Source: Albidovulum sp.
Lineage (GTDB): Bacteria > Pseudomonadota > Alphaproteobacteria > Rhodobacterales > Rhodobacteraceae
Reading direction: 5' to 3'
Length of the DNA: 13,585 bases
Assembly (NCBI GenBank): GCA_030837825.1
Contig: JAUQYB010000031.1
Location: 1 to 13,585 of the forward strand
The notes under the pieces: model-generated
What the model was told of the DNA's origin: nothing
What the model saw: only the letters and a program-made list of their open reading frames with translations
Database searches by the model: none
Shown: positions 1-7,943 of the stretch, one piece after another
How positions within the stretch are numbered: position 1 is the first letter of the stretch
Layout: each line of letters begins with the position of its first letter
Program-made: the position numbers and the translations under genes

Positions 1-252
1 CAGCACCTCGGAAAAGGTGGTGCCGGACTGGGCGAGGATTTCCAGGAGCTTGATCTGGTCGCCGGTGGTCAGCGCGTCGTTCTCGACGAAGATGCGTTCG
101 ACGCGGGCGTTGAAGGCGTTGGCGTCGGGCAGCGAGAGGAACAGGAGCACCGCAGCCAGCGCGAGGATGGCGACGATCGCCGCGATGCCCCAGAGGACGA
201 CGCGGTTGCCGGCGCGCAGCGCCTCGGCGGCTTGGCTGGTGGGTTCGGCCAC
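1..252 (-). CDS. Small single-pass membrane protein, C-terminus cut by window edge
   Basis: The reverse strand is open for 84 codons from a GTG at 252 to the left edge. The N-terminus is short and polar (VAEPTSQAAEALRAGNR). Residues about 18-42 form one strong hydrophobic segment rich in Ile/Val/Ala/Leu, and the following acidic stretch (FVENDALTTGDQIKLLEIL) looks like an amphipathic soluble helix. This suggests an inner-membrane anchored protein with a soluble C-terminal part. The GTG lies 19 nt after the stop of the small gene upstream (272-520), and a purine-rich GGGACCAGGGA precedes it, so the two are probably co-transcribed. An in-frame TTG further upstream is possible but would overlap that gene. 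I do not recognise the family; only the membrane topology is supported. Confidence 0.6.
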   Translation of the reverse strand, partial: MAEPTSQAAEALRAGNRVVLWGIAAIVAILALAAVLLFLSLPDANAFNARVERIFVENDALTTGDQIKLLEILAQSGTTFSEVL

Positions 253-271
253 GTCCCTGGTCCCGGCGATC

Positions 272-520
272 TCAGCCCGCAGGAACAATGGAGACAATGG
301 CAAGCAGCGTCCAGCCCTTGTCTGCCAGCCGCGGGGCGAGTGCCGCGGCCGCCGCCGCCTCAGAGGCGCAGGCCTCGTCGGGCAGGCTGGCGGTGCCGAA
401 ATCGAGCTTCAGCGGATTGTCGCGCTTGGCCTTGTACTGCACCTGGCAGGCGGCATCGGCCGCACCGGCGGCGAGGCAGGCGGTAAGGGCAAGCAGGGGA
501 AGGATGCGGCGCGTGATCAT
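272..520 (-). CDS. Small secreted/periplasmic hypothetical protein
   Basis: This gene encodes 82 residues. Residues 1-24 are a typical Sec signal peptide: Arg-Arg near the start, a Leu/Ala-rich core and a small-residue cleavage region ending around ADA. The mature part is about 60 residues, with two Cys (in AACQVQYK and DEACASEA) that could form one disulfide, and it ends WTLLAIVSIVPAG. I start at the ATG at 520 because an AGGGTGG sequence stands just upstream and the signal peptide begins there; the frame stays open to 661 but that extension has no leader character. It is divergent from the secreted protein at 708 and upstream of the membrane protein at 252. The family looks like an uncharacterised alphaproteobacterial periplasmic protein; no function is claimed. 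Confidence 0.65.
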   Translation of the reverse strand: MITRRILPLLALTACLAAGAADAACQVQYKAKRDNPLKLDFGTASLPDEACASEAAAAAALAPRLADKGWTLLAIVSIVPAG

Positions 521-550
521 GGCGCCACCCTGCGCCGGCGCGGCCAGGCT

Positions 551-611
551 AGGCAATAACAATCTGGCGCCGGGCGGGCCGTTATCGGCTAGCGCGCGGG
601 CGTTATTGCCT
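551..611. promoter_or_regulatory. Inverted repeat in divergent spacer, candidate operator
   Basis: A perfect 10-bp arm AGGCAATAAC (551-560) is repeated inverted as GTTATTGCCT (602-611), with 41 bp between the arms and 51 bp centre to centre, near five helical turns. A third partial copy of the core (GTTAT) sits at 581-585 inside a short GCCG-TTAT-CGGC hairpin (578-589). The arms are distinctly AT-richer than their surroundings and lie in the only spacer between the divergent genes at 520 and 708. A binding site for a dimeric regulator is an inference; no regulator is identified, and I see no convincing -35/-10 pair in this spacer. Confidence 0.35.
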
Positions 612-707
612 GTCCCGCCGGGGGGCGCGCAGGCTTCATCCATGAGACTTCCCCACGACACCTGCGGGCTGCACCCCGGCCCGCGTCACTCGGAAAGGAG
701 AGCCGAG

Positions 708-1187
708 ATGTTCCGCCGCCTTGCCGCCAGCCTCGCCGCCGCCGCGCTGATGTTGGCCACCGTGCTTCCCACCCCCGCCGCCGCGATGAGCGACAAGGAC
801 CGTCAGTTGCTGACCGTCCTTCTCGGCGCGGCCGTGGTGGGGGCGATCATCCATGATGCGAACAAGGACAAGAGGAAACCCGCGCCGGTCACCCGCCGCC
901 ATGACCAGTTCCGCTATGACAACTGGAACGACAGGGACTGGCGCGGACAGGGCTGGCAGGGCGACCGCTGGGGCCAGCGGGCGATTCCGGCCGAATGCGT
1001 CATCTCCATCCGCGGTGCGGGTGGCCGGCGCGAGGTCGTCTCGGCCCGCTGCCTGAAGGAGGCCGGGCTGCGGCGCGACCTGCCGGCCGAATGCGCCTTC
1101 GACATCGACGCGGGCTGGGGCAGCCGTAAGGTCTACGGCACCCGCTGCCTGCGCCAGAACGGCTTCCGCATCGCCGGAAATCGCTGA
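708..1187 (+). CDS. Secreted protein with tandem Cys-containing repeats
   Basis: This gene encodes 159 residues. Residues 1-26 form a signal peptide ending TPAAA. A hydrophobic stretch (LLTVLLGAAVVGAIIHD, about 34-50) follows, then a Lys/Arg-rich segment and a Trp/Asp/Arg/Gly-rich low-complexity linker (about 64-91). Two related repeats close the protein, residues 93-122 (IPAEC...RCLKEAGLR) and 125-154 (LPAEC...RCLRQNGFR), each with Cys-x17-Cys (C97/C115 and C129/C147). Two intramolecular disulfides are plausible. The ATG at 708 is chosen because GGAAAGGAG stands 8 nt upstream and the signal peptide starts there, although the frame is open from 288. A strong hairpin lies 49 nt after the stop, so this is probably a single-gene unit. 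The function is unknown; an envelope or periplasmic role is inferred from the export signal. Confidence 0.8.
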   Translation: MFRRLAASLAAAALMLATVLPTPAAAMSDKDRQLLTVLLGAAVVGAIIHDANKDKRKPAPVTRRHDQFRYDNWNDRDWRGQGWQGDRWGQRAIPAECVISIRGAGGRREVVSARCLKEAGLRRDLPAECAFDIDAGWGSRKVYGTRCLRQNGFRIAGNR

Positions 1188-1235
1188 ACCGATCGGGCAG
1201 ACGGCGCGGGGCCTCGGCATGTCCGCGCCGCACCT

Positions 1236-1262
1236 CGGGGCGGATGGTTGCCATCCGCCCCG
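1236..1262 (+). terminator. Strong hairpin after secreted-protein gene, probable terminator
   Basis: The sequence forms a perfect 12-bp stem, CGGGGCGGATGG (1236-1247) with CCATCCGCCCCG (1251-1262), around a TTG loop. Only a short CTTTC run follows, so the T-tract is weak. Its position 49 nt after the stop at 1187 and ahead of rnhB fits a terminator or transcript-end stabiliser. Confidence 0.55.
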
Positions 1263-1316
1263 CTTTCACATCCATCCCGCGCTTGCCAATCCGGCGGTTT
1301 CGCGCAAGGTGGCGCC

Positions 1317-1934
1317 ATGTCCGGCGGCCCCGACCTTTCCTTCGAGAAAGCCGCCCTTGCCCGTGGCCTTGCGCGCGTGGTGGGGGTGGACGAGGCGGGC
1401 TGCGGGCCGCTCTGCGGCCCGGTGGTGGCCGCCGCGGTGCGGCTCGATCCGGCGGCGGTGCCCGCGGGGCTGAACGATTCCAAGAAGCTCGATCCGGCGC
1501 GGAGACAGGCGCTGTTCACGGCGATCATTGCCGTGGCCGAAGTGGGCATCGGCGAGGCGAGCGCGGCCGAGATCGACGTGCTCAACATCCTCAGGGCCAC
1601 CCATCTTGCGATGTGTCGCGCCATCGCCGGGCTTGGCGCCGCGCCCGACCATGTGCTGATCGACGGCAACCGAATGCCGCGCGGCCTCGCGATCAGCGCC
1701 GAGACCATCGTGAAGGGCGACGCGCTCTGCGCCTCGATTGCCGCCGCCTCGATCGTCGCCAAGGTGTGGCGCGACCGCATCATGGTGGATTTGGCGCAAC
1801 AGCACCCCGGCTACGGCTGGGAGCACAATGTCGGATACCCGACGAAAGATCATCTCGTTGCGCTCAGAAATCTCGGGCCGACCCCACACCATAGGCGTTC
1901 GTTTCGGCCGGTGCACAACATCTTGTGCCAAGAG

Positions 1935-1952
<18 letters not shown>
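1317..1952 (+). CDS. rnhB: Ribonuclease HII
   Basis: This gene encodes 211 residues, the usual size for RNase HII, which cuts RNA in RNA-DNA hybrids and at single ribonucleotides misincorporated in DNA. Conserved blocks are present in order: GVDEAG with catalytic Asp25 and Glu26; the DSKKLDPARR block; LIDGN with the third acidic residue; the AAASIVAKVWRDRIM block with the fourth Asp; and the C-terminal PGYGWEHNVGYPTK and TPHHRRSF blocks. One oddity is that the usual GRG motif after DEA reads G28-C29-G30, so the Arg/Lys is replaced by Cys. The ATG at 1317 has AAGGTGG just upstream; upstream in-frame starts lack family-like sequence. It is followed by ccrM on the same strand, and one GANTC site of the ccrM control region lies in its last codons. 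Confidence 0.95.
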
Positions 1953-3150
<1,198 letters not shown>

Positions 3151-3200
3151 ATTCAAGGGTTACCGCCGGTGCCTGTGGCCTGAACCACGGCACGAACTGT

Positions 3201-3234
3201 CCCCGCCGGATTGCACCCCCGGCGGGGATTTTTT
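3201..3234 (+). terminator. Intrinsic terminator of ccrM
   Basis: A perfect 9-bp GC stem, CCCCGCCGG (3201-3209) with CCGGCGGGG (3219-3227), encloses a 9-nt loop and is followed by A and six T (3229-3234). It lies 50 nt after the ccrM stop. Read from the other strand there is no T-tract, so it should act mainly on ccrM and not on the convergent AlkB gene. Confidence 0.9.
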
Positions 3235-3242
3235 ATCGGCGT

Positions 3243-4394
3243 TCAGCTTGCGCCCTTCGGCATCGGCAGGGTGCCGTGGTTGTAGCCGGACCAGTCGGTG
3301 ATGTCGGGGTAGTGCTGCCGGCGCCATTCGCGCACCCTCGGGTTCATTCGCCGGCGCCAGAGCGGCGGGATCATCGCCAGCGCGGTCATGGCCGGATAGC
3401 CGAAGGGCAGTTGCGGCGCCTCGACGGCGTCGTAGGTCTGCAAGAGCGGAAACCGGCGGTCGGGCTTGAAATGGTGGTCGGAATGGCGCTGGAGGTTGAT
3501 CAGCAGCCAGTTCGTCACCCGGTGGTCGGCGTTCCAGGAATGCCGCGGCAGGACGTGTTCGTAGTGGCCGTCGCCAAGATGGCGGCGGGTCAGGCCGTAG
3601 TGTTCGACGTAGTTGACAAGTTCCAGCTGCCAGATCGCCACGAAGGCCTGCCAGAGGAAGAGGCCGAGCCCCGCCCAGCCGCCGAGGAGGAAGGCGAGAC
3701 CGAGCGCGAGAAGCTGCAGCGCGCCGTAGCGCCAGAACGGGTTCGAGGGGTGGAACCGGCCGCGCCCCGCCCGCGCCAGCATCTGCCCTTCGGCCCGCCA
3801 GGCCGAACCCGGGCCGTGGGCCAGCACCCTCAGGAACATCCGGTGGAAGCCCTCGTTGTAGCGCGCCGTCACCGCATCGCGCGGCGTGCCGACATGGCGG
3901 TGGTGGACCAGCAGGTGTTCGGTGCGGAAATGGCTGTAGAGCACGCTGGCGAGAAGAAGGTCGCCGAGCCAGCGTTCCAGGCGGGTCTTCTGGTGCATGA
4001 GCTCGTGCGCATAGGTGATGCCGACCGAGCCGGTGATGACGCCCAGGCCGAAGAAGAGGATGATCCTTTCCCAGGTGTCGAGGTGGCCTGCGCGCGTCAC
4101 GTACCAGATCAGGCCGTAGAGCAGCCCTGCCTGGATCGGGAACCAGACGAGCGTGATGAGGCGATACCAGAACAGCCTGTCCTCGGGCGTGCCGGGATCG
4201 GCGTTTTCGCGATCGAGCCCGGCGATGGCGTCGAGGATCGAGGTGACGATCCAGCCGTAGACGGGCAGGATGAAGACCGTCCAGCCCCCTCGTGTCGCGC
4301 CGATGAGCGCAAGGGGAACCATGATCAGCGACAGCCAGAACGGCAGGGCCGCCGCCAGCCGGGAGATGTCTTTCGTCGCGGGGGTGGCGGACAT
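3243..4394 (-). CDS. alkB: AlkB-type membrane non-haem di-iron monooxygenase (alkane 1-monooxygenase family)
   Basis: This gene encodes 383 residues, full length for the family. Members are inner-membrane enzymes that use O2 and electrons from rubredoxin to hydroxylate terminal carbons of alkanes or related chains. Hydrophobic segments lie at about 13-32, 38-56, 78-100, 110-127, 225-247 and 333-344. The histidine boxes are HELMHQ (130-135), EHLLVHHRHV (159-168), the signature NYVEHYGL (261-268) and LQRHSDHH (301-308). The second box has Val where AlkB usually has Gly (EHxxGHH), and the first ends in Gln instead of Lys, so the substrate may differ from medium-chain alkanes. The ATG at 4394 has AAGGA at normal spacing. 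It lies 54 nt downstream of mutY on the same strand with no terminator between. No rubredoxin gene is in the window. It is unrelated to the DNA-repair AlkB. Confidence 0.88.
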   Translation of the reverse strand: MSATPATKDISRLAAALPFWLSLIMVPLALIGATRGGWTVFILPVYGWIVTSILDAIAGLDRENADPGTPEDRLFWYRLITLVWFPIQAGLLYGLIWYVTRAGHLDTWERIILFFGLGVITGSVGITYAHELMHQKTRLERWLGDLLLASVLYSHFRTEHLLVHHRHVGTPRDAVTARYNEGFHRMFLRVLAHGPGSAWRAEGQMLARAGRGRFHPSNPFWRYGALQLLALGLAFLLGGWAGLGLFLWQAFVAIWQLELVNYVEHYGLTRRHLGDGHYEHVLPRHSWNADHRVTNWLLINLQRHSDHHFKPDRRFPLLQTYDAVEAPQLPFGYPAMTALAMIPPLWRRRMNPRVREWRRQHYPDITDWSGYNHGTLPMPKGAS

Positions 4395-4448
4395 GGCTGA
4401 TCCTTCCCGGTGTCGCGCCGCAAGACTAGCGCCGCGGGGGCAGCGGGC

Positions 4449-5507
4449 TCAATCCTCCGCGAAAGCTGCCGACGCGAGGTCATGGATCTTGCGCATCACC
4501 GTAGGCATGCTTGCCGGGCGGAAGGCCGCGCGGGGCAGGAAATCGCCCCGGCGAGGCCTGGTGTCGAGGGGAAGGCGGGCGGTCATGACCGAGAGCCTGA
4601 GATGGAAATGGGTGAAGGTATGGCGGACCTCACCGGGGATCTCCTGCCACGCGCCGGCGGCGGGCGGCGCGGAAACAGGCTCTGTTTCAGCCCAATCGCT
4701 ACCCGGCCAGCCGAGCATTCCACCCAGCAGGCCCCGGTCCGGTCGCCGTTCGAGAAGGACCGCGCCGTCCTTGCGCAGACCCACGAAGGCGATCCCTCGC
4801 CTTGTGGGCTTTTCCGGCTTCGGCGCCTTCAGCGGCAGGTCGGCGGCGATGCCGTCGGCCCGGGCGGCGCAGGCGGGCCGCAGCGGACAGAGGCCGCAGG
4901 CCGGGTTCCGGGGCGTGCAGATGGTCGCACCCAGATCCATCATGGCCTGCGCGAAATCGCCGGGCCTCACCGCCGGCGTGATCCGCGCGGCAAGGTCGAA
5001 AAGCTCGGGCCTGGCCGCGGGCAAGGGCGCCCTGACCGCGAAGAGCCGGGCCAGGACGCGTTCCACGTTGCCGTCCACCACCGTTGCGGGTTCGTCGAAG
5101 GCGATGGCGGCGACCGCGGCGGCGGTATAGCGGCCGATGCCGGGCAGAGGAAGGAGCGCCTCGCGCGTTTCGGGAAAGCGCCCGCCGCTTGCAGCAACCG
5201 CGCGGGCGCATTTCAGGAGGTTCCTTGCCCGGGCGTAGTAGCCAAGCCCGGCCCATTCCGCCATCACCTCGCCGTCCTCTGCCGCCGCGAGCGCCGTAAC
5301 GTCGGGCCAGCGCTCGGTGAAGCGGCGGAAGGGGTCGCGCACCGCCGCCACCGTCGTCTGCTGGAGCATCACCTCCGACAGCCAGACGCGGTAGGGATCG
5401 GGCCGCTCGCCCGCCTTGCGCCTTTCGGGGCCGACCCGCCAGGGCATGACGCGCGCATGGCGGTCGTACCAGGCGAGCAGCGCCCCGGCGATTGTCGCGT
5501 CACACAA
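4449..5507 (-). CDS. mutY: A/G-specific adenine DNA glycosylase MutY
   Basis: This gene encodes 352 residues, standard for MutY, which removes adenine mispaired with 8-oxoguanine or G. The HhH-GPD domain spans about 30-190, with catalytic Glu45 in SEVMLQQT, helix-hairpin-helix LPGIGRYTAAA (121-131) and catalytic Asp145 in VVDGNVERVLAR. The 4Fe-4S ligands follow as C197-x6-C204-x2-C207-x5-C213. The C-terminal NUDIX-like domain that reads 8-oxoG is present (about 237-345; HTFTHFHLRL). The start is a TTG at 5507: an in-frame TAA lies two codons upstream, no ATG or GTG is available before the catalytic domain, and GGAGG sits 8 nt upstream. It is divergent from the DUF721 gene and precedes the AlkB gene on the same strand. 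Confidence 0.96.
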   Translation of the reverse strand: MCDATIAGALLAWYDRHARVMPWRVGPERRKAGERPDPYRVWLSEVMLQQTTVAAVRDPFRRFTERWPDVTALAAAEDGEVMAEWAGLGYYARARNLLKCARAVAASGGRFPETREALLPLPGIGRYTAAAVAAIAFDEPATVVDGNVERVLARLFAVRAPLPAARPELFDLAARITPAVRPGDFAQAMMDLGATICTPRNPACGLCPLRPACAARADGIAADLPLKAPKPEKPTRRGIAFVGLRKDGAVLLERRPDRGLLGGMLGWPGSDWAETEPVSAPPAAGAWQEIPGEVRHTFTHFHLRLSVMTARLPLDTRPRRGDFLPRAAFRPASMPTVMRKIHDLASAAFAED

Positions 5508-5515
5508 TCTTTATG

Positions 5516-5520
5516 CCTCC
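5516..5520 (-). promoter_or_regulatory. Shine-Dalgarno fixing the TTG start of mutY
   Basis: On the reverse strand GGAGG ends 8 nt before the TTG at 5507. The in-frame TAA (5513-5511) falls between them, so no upstream start is possible and the TTG is the only sensible initiator. Confidence 0.75.
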
Positions 5521-5591
5521 GTCAGCCGCAATCCGGTGGGCAAGTCCCTGACCTTCGCCTAATGTAGCGGATGCGACCGAAAAGGACAGCG

Positions 5592-6119
5592 ATGCGGAAA
5601 GACGGCGCCGAGCCGAAACGGAGGGGACGGGGGTTCGAGCCCGCAGCGGGTCTTCTGAGGGACCGCATCCGCGCGGCTGGCGAATCCCGTGGCTTTGCGG
5701 TCTCGCGCCTCCTGACCCACTGGGCCGAGGTGGTGGGTGCCGAGATCGCCGCGATCGCGCTGCCGGTGAAGATCGGCTACGGCCGCGAGGGCCTTGGCGC
5801 GACGCTGACGCTGCTGACAACGGGCTCCGCCGCGCCGGTGGTGCAGATGCAACTGCCGAAGATTCGCGAGCGCGTGAACGCCTGCTACGGCTACGCCGCG
5901 ATTTCCCGGGTGGCGGTGACGCAGACCGCATCCACCGGGTTTGCCGAGGGGCAGGTGGCCTTCGCGCCGGCCCCGAAGCCTGCGCCGCGCGCCGCCGATC
6001 CCGCCATCCGGCGCGAGGCTTCCGCGCTGTCGGGAGAGGTGCATGACCCTGCCCTTCGCGCGGCGCTTGAAGCTTTGGGCGAAAAAGTGTTGTCTCGCCC
6101 CGGACAGAAGAGAGGCTGA
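5592..6119 (+). CDS. DUF721 (DciA-like) protein
   Basis: This gene encodes 175 residues. The DUF721 domain occupies about 18-115, with the signature HWAEVVGAEIAAIALPVKI-type block around residues 43-61 and a predicted beta/alpha core running to LPKIRERVNACYGY (89-101). The domain is shared with DciA, the replicative-helicase operator of many bacteria lacking DnaC. The C-terminal third (about 120-175) is Pro/Ala-rich, then a helix. I prefer the ATG at 5592, with AAAGGA five nt upstream, over the ATG at 5571, which has no good ribosome site. It is divergent from mutY and is followed after 4 nt by the DsbA-family gene, whose ribosome site lies in its last codons. A role in helicase loading is inferred from the family and unproven for the alphaproteobacterial members. 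Confidence 0.85.
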   Translation: MRKDGAEPKRRGRGFEPAAGLLRDRIRAAGESRGFAVSRLLTHWAEVVGAEIAAIALPVKIGYGREGLGATLTLLTTGSAAPVVQMQLPKIRERVNACYGYAAISRVAVTQTASTGFAEGQVAFAPAPKPAPRAADPAIRREASALSGEVHDPALRAALEALGEKVLSRPGQKRG

Positions 6120-6123
6120 TCCC

Positions 6124-6798
6124 ATGTCGAAGACCCCGATCCTTGCCGGCGCGCTGGCAGTTGCTGTCGCCGGCGGCGCGCTCTGGATGACGCGCACCAC
6201 CGCGTCGCTGCCGCCGTCGCTCACCACTGCCGCCGAGGCGCAGGAGGCAACCGTTTCGTCCGAGGTGGCGACCGTGCCCGACATGATCCTCGGCAAGCTC
6301 GACGCGCCGGTCGAGGTGATCGAATACGCCTCGTTCACCTGTCCGCACTGCGCGAATTTCCATGACGCGGTTTTCGACCAGTTGAAGAAGAACTACATCG
6401 ACACCGGCAAGGTGAAGTTCGTCTATCGCGAGGTCTATTTCGACAAGTTCGGCCTTTGGGCCGCGATGGTGGCGCGCTGTGCCGGGCCGGAGAAATACTT
6501 CCCGGTCTCGGACATGATCTATGACACGCAGGAGGCGTGGATCGGCGACGGCCAGGCCGCGACGATCGCCGAGAATCTGCGCAAGATCGGGCTGAAGGCC
6601 GGGATGTCGAAAGAGGCGCTCGACGCCTGCCTGAACGACAACGAGAAGGCCAAGGCGATGGTTGCGGCCTATCAGGCCAACGCCACCAAGGACGACATTT
6701 CAGGCACGCCGAGCTTCATCATCAACGGCGAGAAGTTCTCGGGCGAGATGGGCTACGAGGAATTCGCCAAGATTCTCGAAGCAAAGCTGGCGAACTGA
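6124..6798 (+). CDS. DsbA-family thiol:disulfide oxidoreductase
   Basis: This gene encodes 224 residues. A hydrophobic N-terminal segment (about 5-22) serves as signal peptide or membrane anchor, followed by a flexible Ala/Thr-rich linker to about 48. The thioredoxin-like fold carries the active site C73-P-H-C76 in SFTCPHC and the cis-Pro loop SGTPSF with Pro196; CPHC is the DsbA dipeptide. An all-helical insertion lies between (about 113-185), with two further Cys (C119, C169). It should oxidise or shuffle disulfides in the periplasm. The ATG at 6124 has GAGG 8 nt upstream within the end of the DUF721 gene. The CoA-transferase gene starts 4 nt after its stop, so the three are probably one operon. 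Whether it is an oxidase (DsbA) or a BdbD/DsbG-like variant cannot be told from sequence alone. Confidence 0.9.
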   Translation: MSKTPILAGALAVAVAGGALWMTRTTASLPPSLTTAAEAQEATVSSEVATVPDMILGKLDAPVEVIEYASFTCPHCANFHDAVFDQLKKNYIDTGKVKFVYREVYFDKFGLWAAMVARCAGPEKYFPVSDMIYDTQEAWIGDGQAATIAENLRKIGLKAGMSKEALDACLNDNEKAKAMVAAYQANATKDDISGTPSFIINGEKFSGEMGYEEFAKILEAKLAN

Positions 6799-6802
6799 CA
6801 CC

Positions 6803-7918
6803 ATGACGCCGCTGTCCGGGCTGAAGGTCGTCGAGCTTGCCCGCATCCTTGCCGGTCCCTGGGCCGGGCAGACGCTGGCCGATCTGGGCGCCGAGGTGAT
6901 CAAGGTGGAGGCGCCGGAGGGCGACGACACGCGCCGCTGGGGACCGCCCTTCATCGAGCGCGATGGCGACCGGTCGGCCGCCTATTTCCACGCCTGCAAC
7001 CGGGGCAAGAAATCGGTGACGGCCGATTTCCGCAGCCCCGAGGGGCAGGACTTCGTTCGCGGCCTGGTGAAGGACGCCGATGTCCTGATCGAGAATTTCA
7101 AGGTGGGCGGGCTGGCGAAATACCGGCTGGACTACGACAGCCTTCACCAGATCAACCCGCGGCTCGTCTACTGTTCGATCACCGGCTTCGGCCAGGACGG
7201 GCCCTATGCCCACCGGGCAGGCTACGACTACATCATCCAGGGCATGTCGGGGCTGATGAGCGTGACCGGGGAGCCCGACGGCCAGCCGCAGAAGGTGGGC
7301 GTGGCGGTGACCGACGTGTTCACGGGCATCTATGCGACGACCGCGATCCTCGCCGCGATCTATCAGCGGGCGCGGACGGGCGAGGGGCAGCACATCGACA
7401 TGGCGCTCTTCGACGTGGCGACCTCGATCATGGCCAACCAGGCGATGAACTACCTTGCCTCCGGCACGGCGCCGATGCGGATGGGCAATGCGCATCCCAA
7501 CATCGTGCCCTATTCGGTCTTCGACTGCGCCGACGGCTGGATCATCATCGCCACCGGCAACGACGGGCAATACCGGCGGCTCTGCGGCATCCTCGGGCTC
7601 GAGGCGCTGGCAGAGGCGCCGGATTACCTCACCAATGCCGACCGCATCGCCAACCGGGCGGTGCTGACCGCGCGGATCACCGAGCGCACCCGGACCTTCA
7701 CCAAGGCCGACCTGCTGGCGGCCTGCGAGCGCGACGGGGTGCCGGCCGGGCCGATCAACGACATGGGTGAGGTCTTCGCCGATCCGCAGATCGTCGCGCG
7801 GGGCCTGCGCATCGCGCCGGAAGGGGTGCCGGGCGTGCGGTCGCCCTTCGGCTTCTCGGGTGCCGATCTCGCGCTCGACCGGCCGTCGCCGAAACTCGGC
7901 GAGCATAACGGCGGCTGA
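6803..7918 (+). CDS. Class III (CaiB/BaiF, formyl-CoA transferase family) CoA-transferase
   Basis: This gene encodes 371 residues. The protein transfers CoA between carboxylic acids through an aspartyl-CoA anhydride. The family N-terminus is clear (PLSGLKVVELARILAGPWA, LADLGAEVIKVE, PEGDDTR). CNRGKKSV (65-72), LIENFKVGG (95-103), SITGFGQDGPY (125-135) and AGYDYIIQGMSGLMSVTG (139-156) follow. GEGQHIDMALFD (193-204) supplies Asp204, the probable nucleophile by position. The substrate is not shown by the sequence: succinyl-CoA-dependent transfer to a dicarboxylate is one option, and carnitine, oxalate or mesaconate relatives share the fold. The gene has no obvious ribosome site of its own and starts 4 nt after the DsbA-family stop, so it is probably translated by coupling. 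It ends 15 bp from the convergent lpxK gene. Confidence 0.92.
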   Translation: MTPLSGLKVVELARILAGPWAGQTLADLGAEVIKVEAPEGDDTRRWGPPFIERDGDRSAAYFHACNRGKKSVTADFRSPEGQDFVRGLVKDADVLIENFKVGGLAKYRLDYDSLHQINPRLVYCSITGFGQDGPYAHRAGYDYIIQGMSGLMSVTGEPDGQPQKVGVAVTDVFTGIYATTAILAAIYQRARTGEGQHIDMALFDVATSIMANQAMNYLASGTAPMRMGNAHPNIVPYSVFDCADGWIIIATGNDGQYRRLCGILGLEALAEAPDYLTNADRIANRAVLTARITERTRTFTKADLLAACERDGVPAGPINDMGEVFADPQIVARGLRIAPEGVPGVRSPFGFSGADLALDRPSPKLGEHNGG

Positions 7919-7919
7919 G

Positions 7920-7943
7920 GGGGCTGATCGGGATCAGAGCCCC
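7920..7943. terminator. Palindrome between convergent CoA-transferase and lpxK genes
   Basis: CTGATC (7924-7929) and GATCAG (7932-7937) form a perfect 6-bp stem around GG. The stem can be extended by GGGG (7920-7923) with CCCC (7940-7943) across a 2-nt bulge. It covers the entire 15-bp spacer and the lpxK stop codon. There is no T-tract on either strand, so a bidirectional transcription-end role is tentative. Confidence 0.3.

Noticed and set aside
664..684. GCGGGC/GCCCGC hairpin just ahead of the ribosome site of the gene at 708, considered as a riboswitch or attenuator
   Set aside because: Only a 6-bp stem with a 9-nt loop in GC-rich DNA and no known riboswitch core or T-run; likely by chance.
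3243..4394. DNA-repair AlkB (2-oxoglutarate dioxygenase), suggested by the name and by adjacency to mutY
   Set aside because: The protein is polytopic with the eight-histidine membrane di-iron boxes, not a soluble HxD...H dioxygenase.
4410..5567. A 385-residue plus-strand open frame opposite mutY
   Set aside because: MutY on the other strand has every catalytic and Fe-S residue; this frame is low-complexity antisense.
6722..7906. A 394-residue minus-strand open frame opposite the CoA-transferase
   Set aside because: His/Arg/Asp-rich antisense translation without family resemblance; the plus-strand CoA-transferase is clear.
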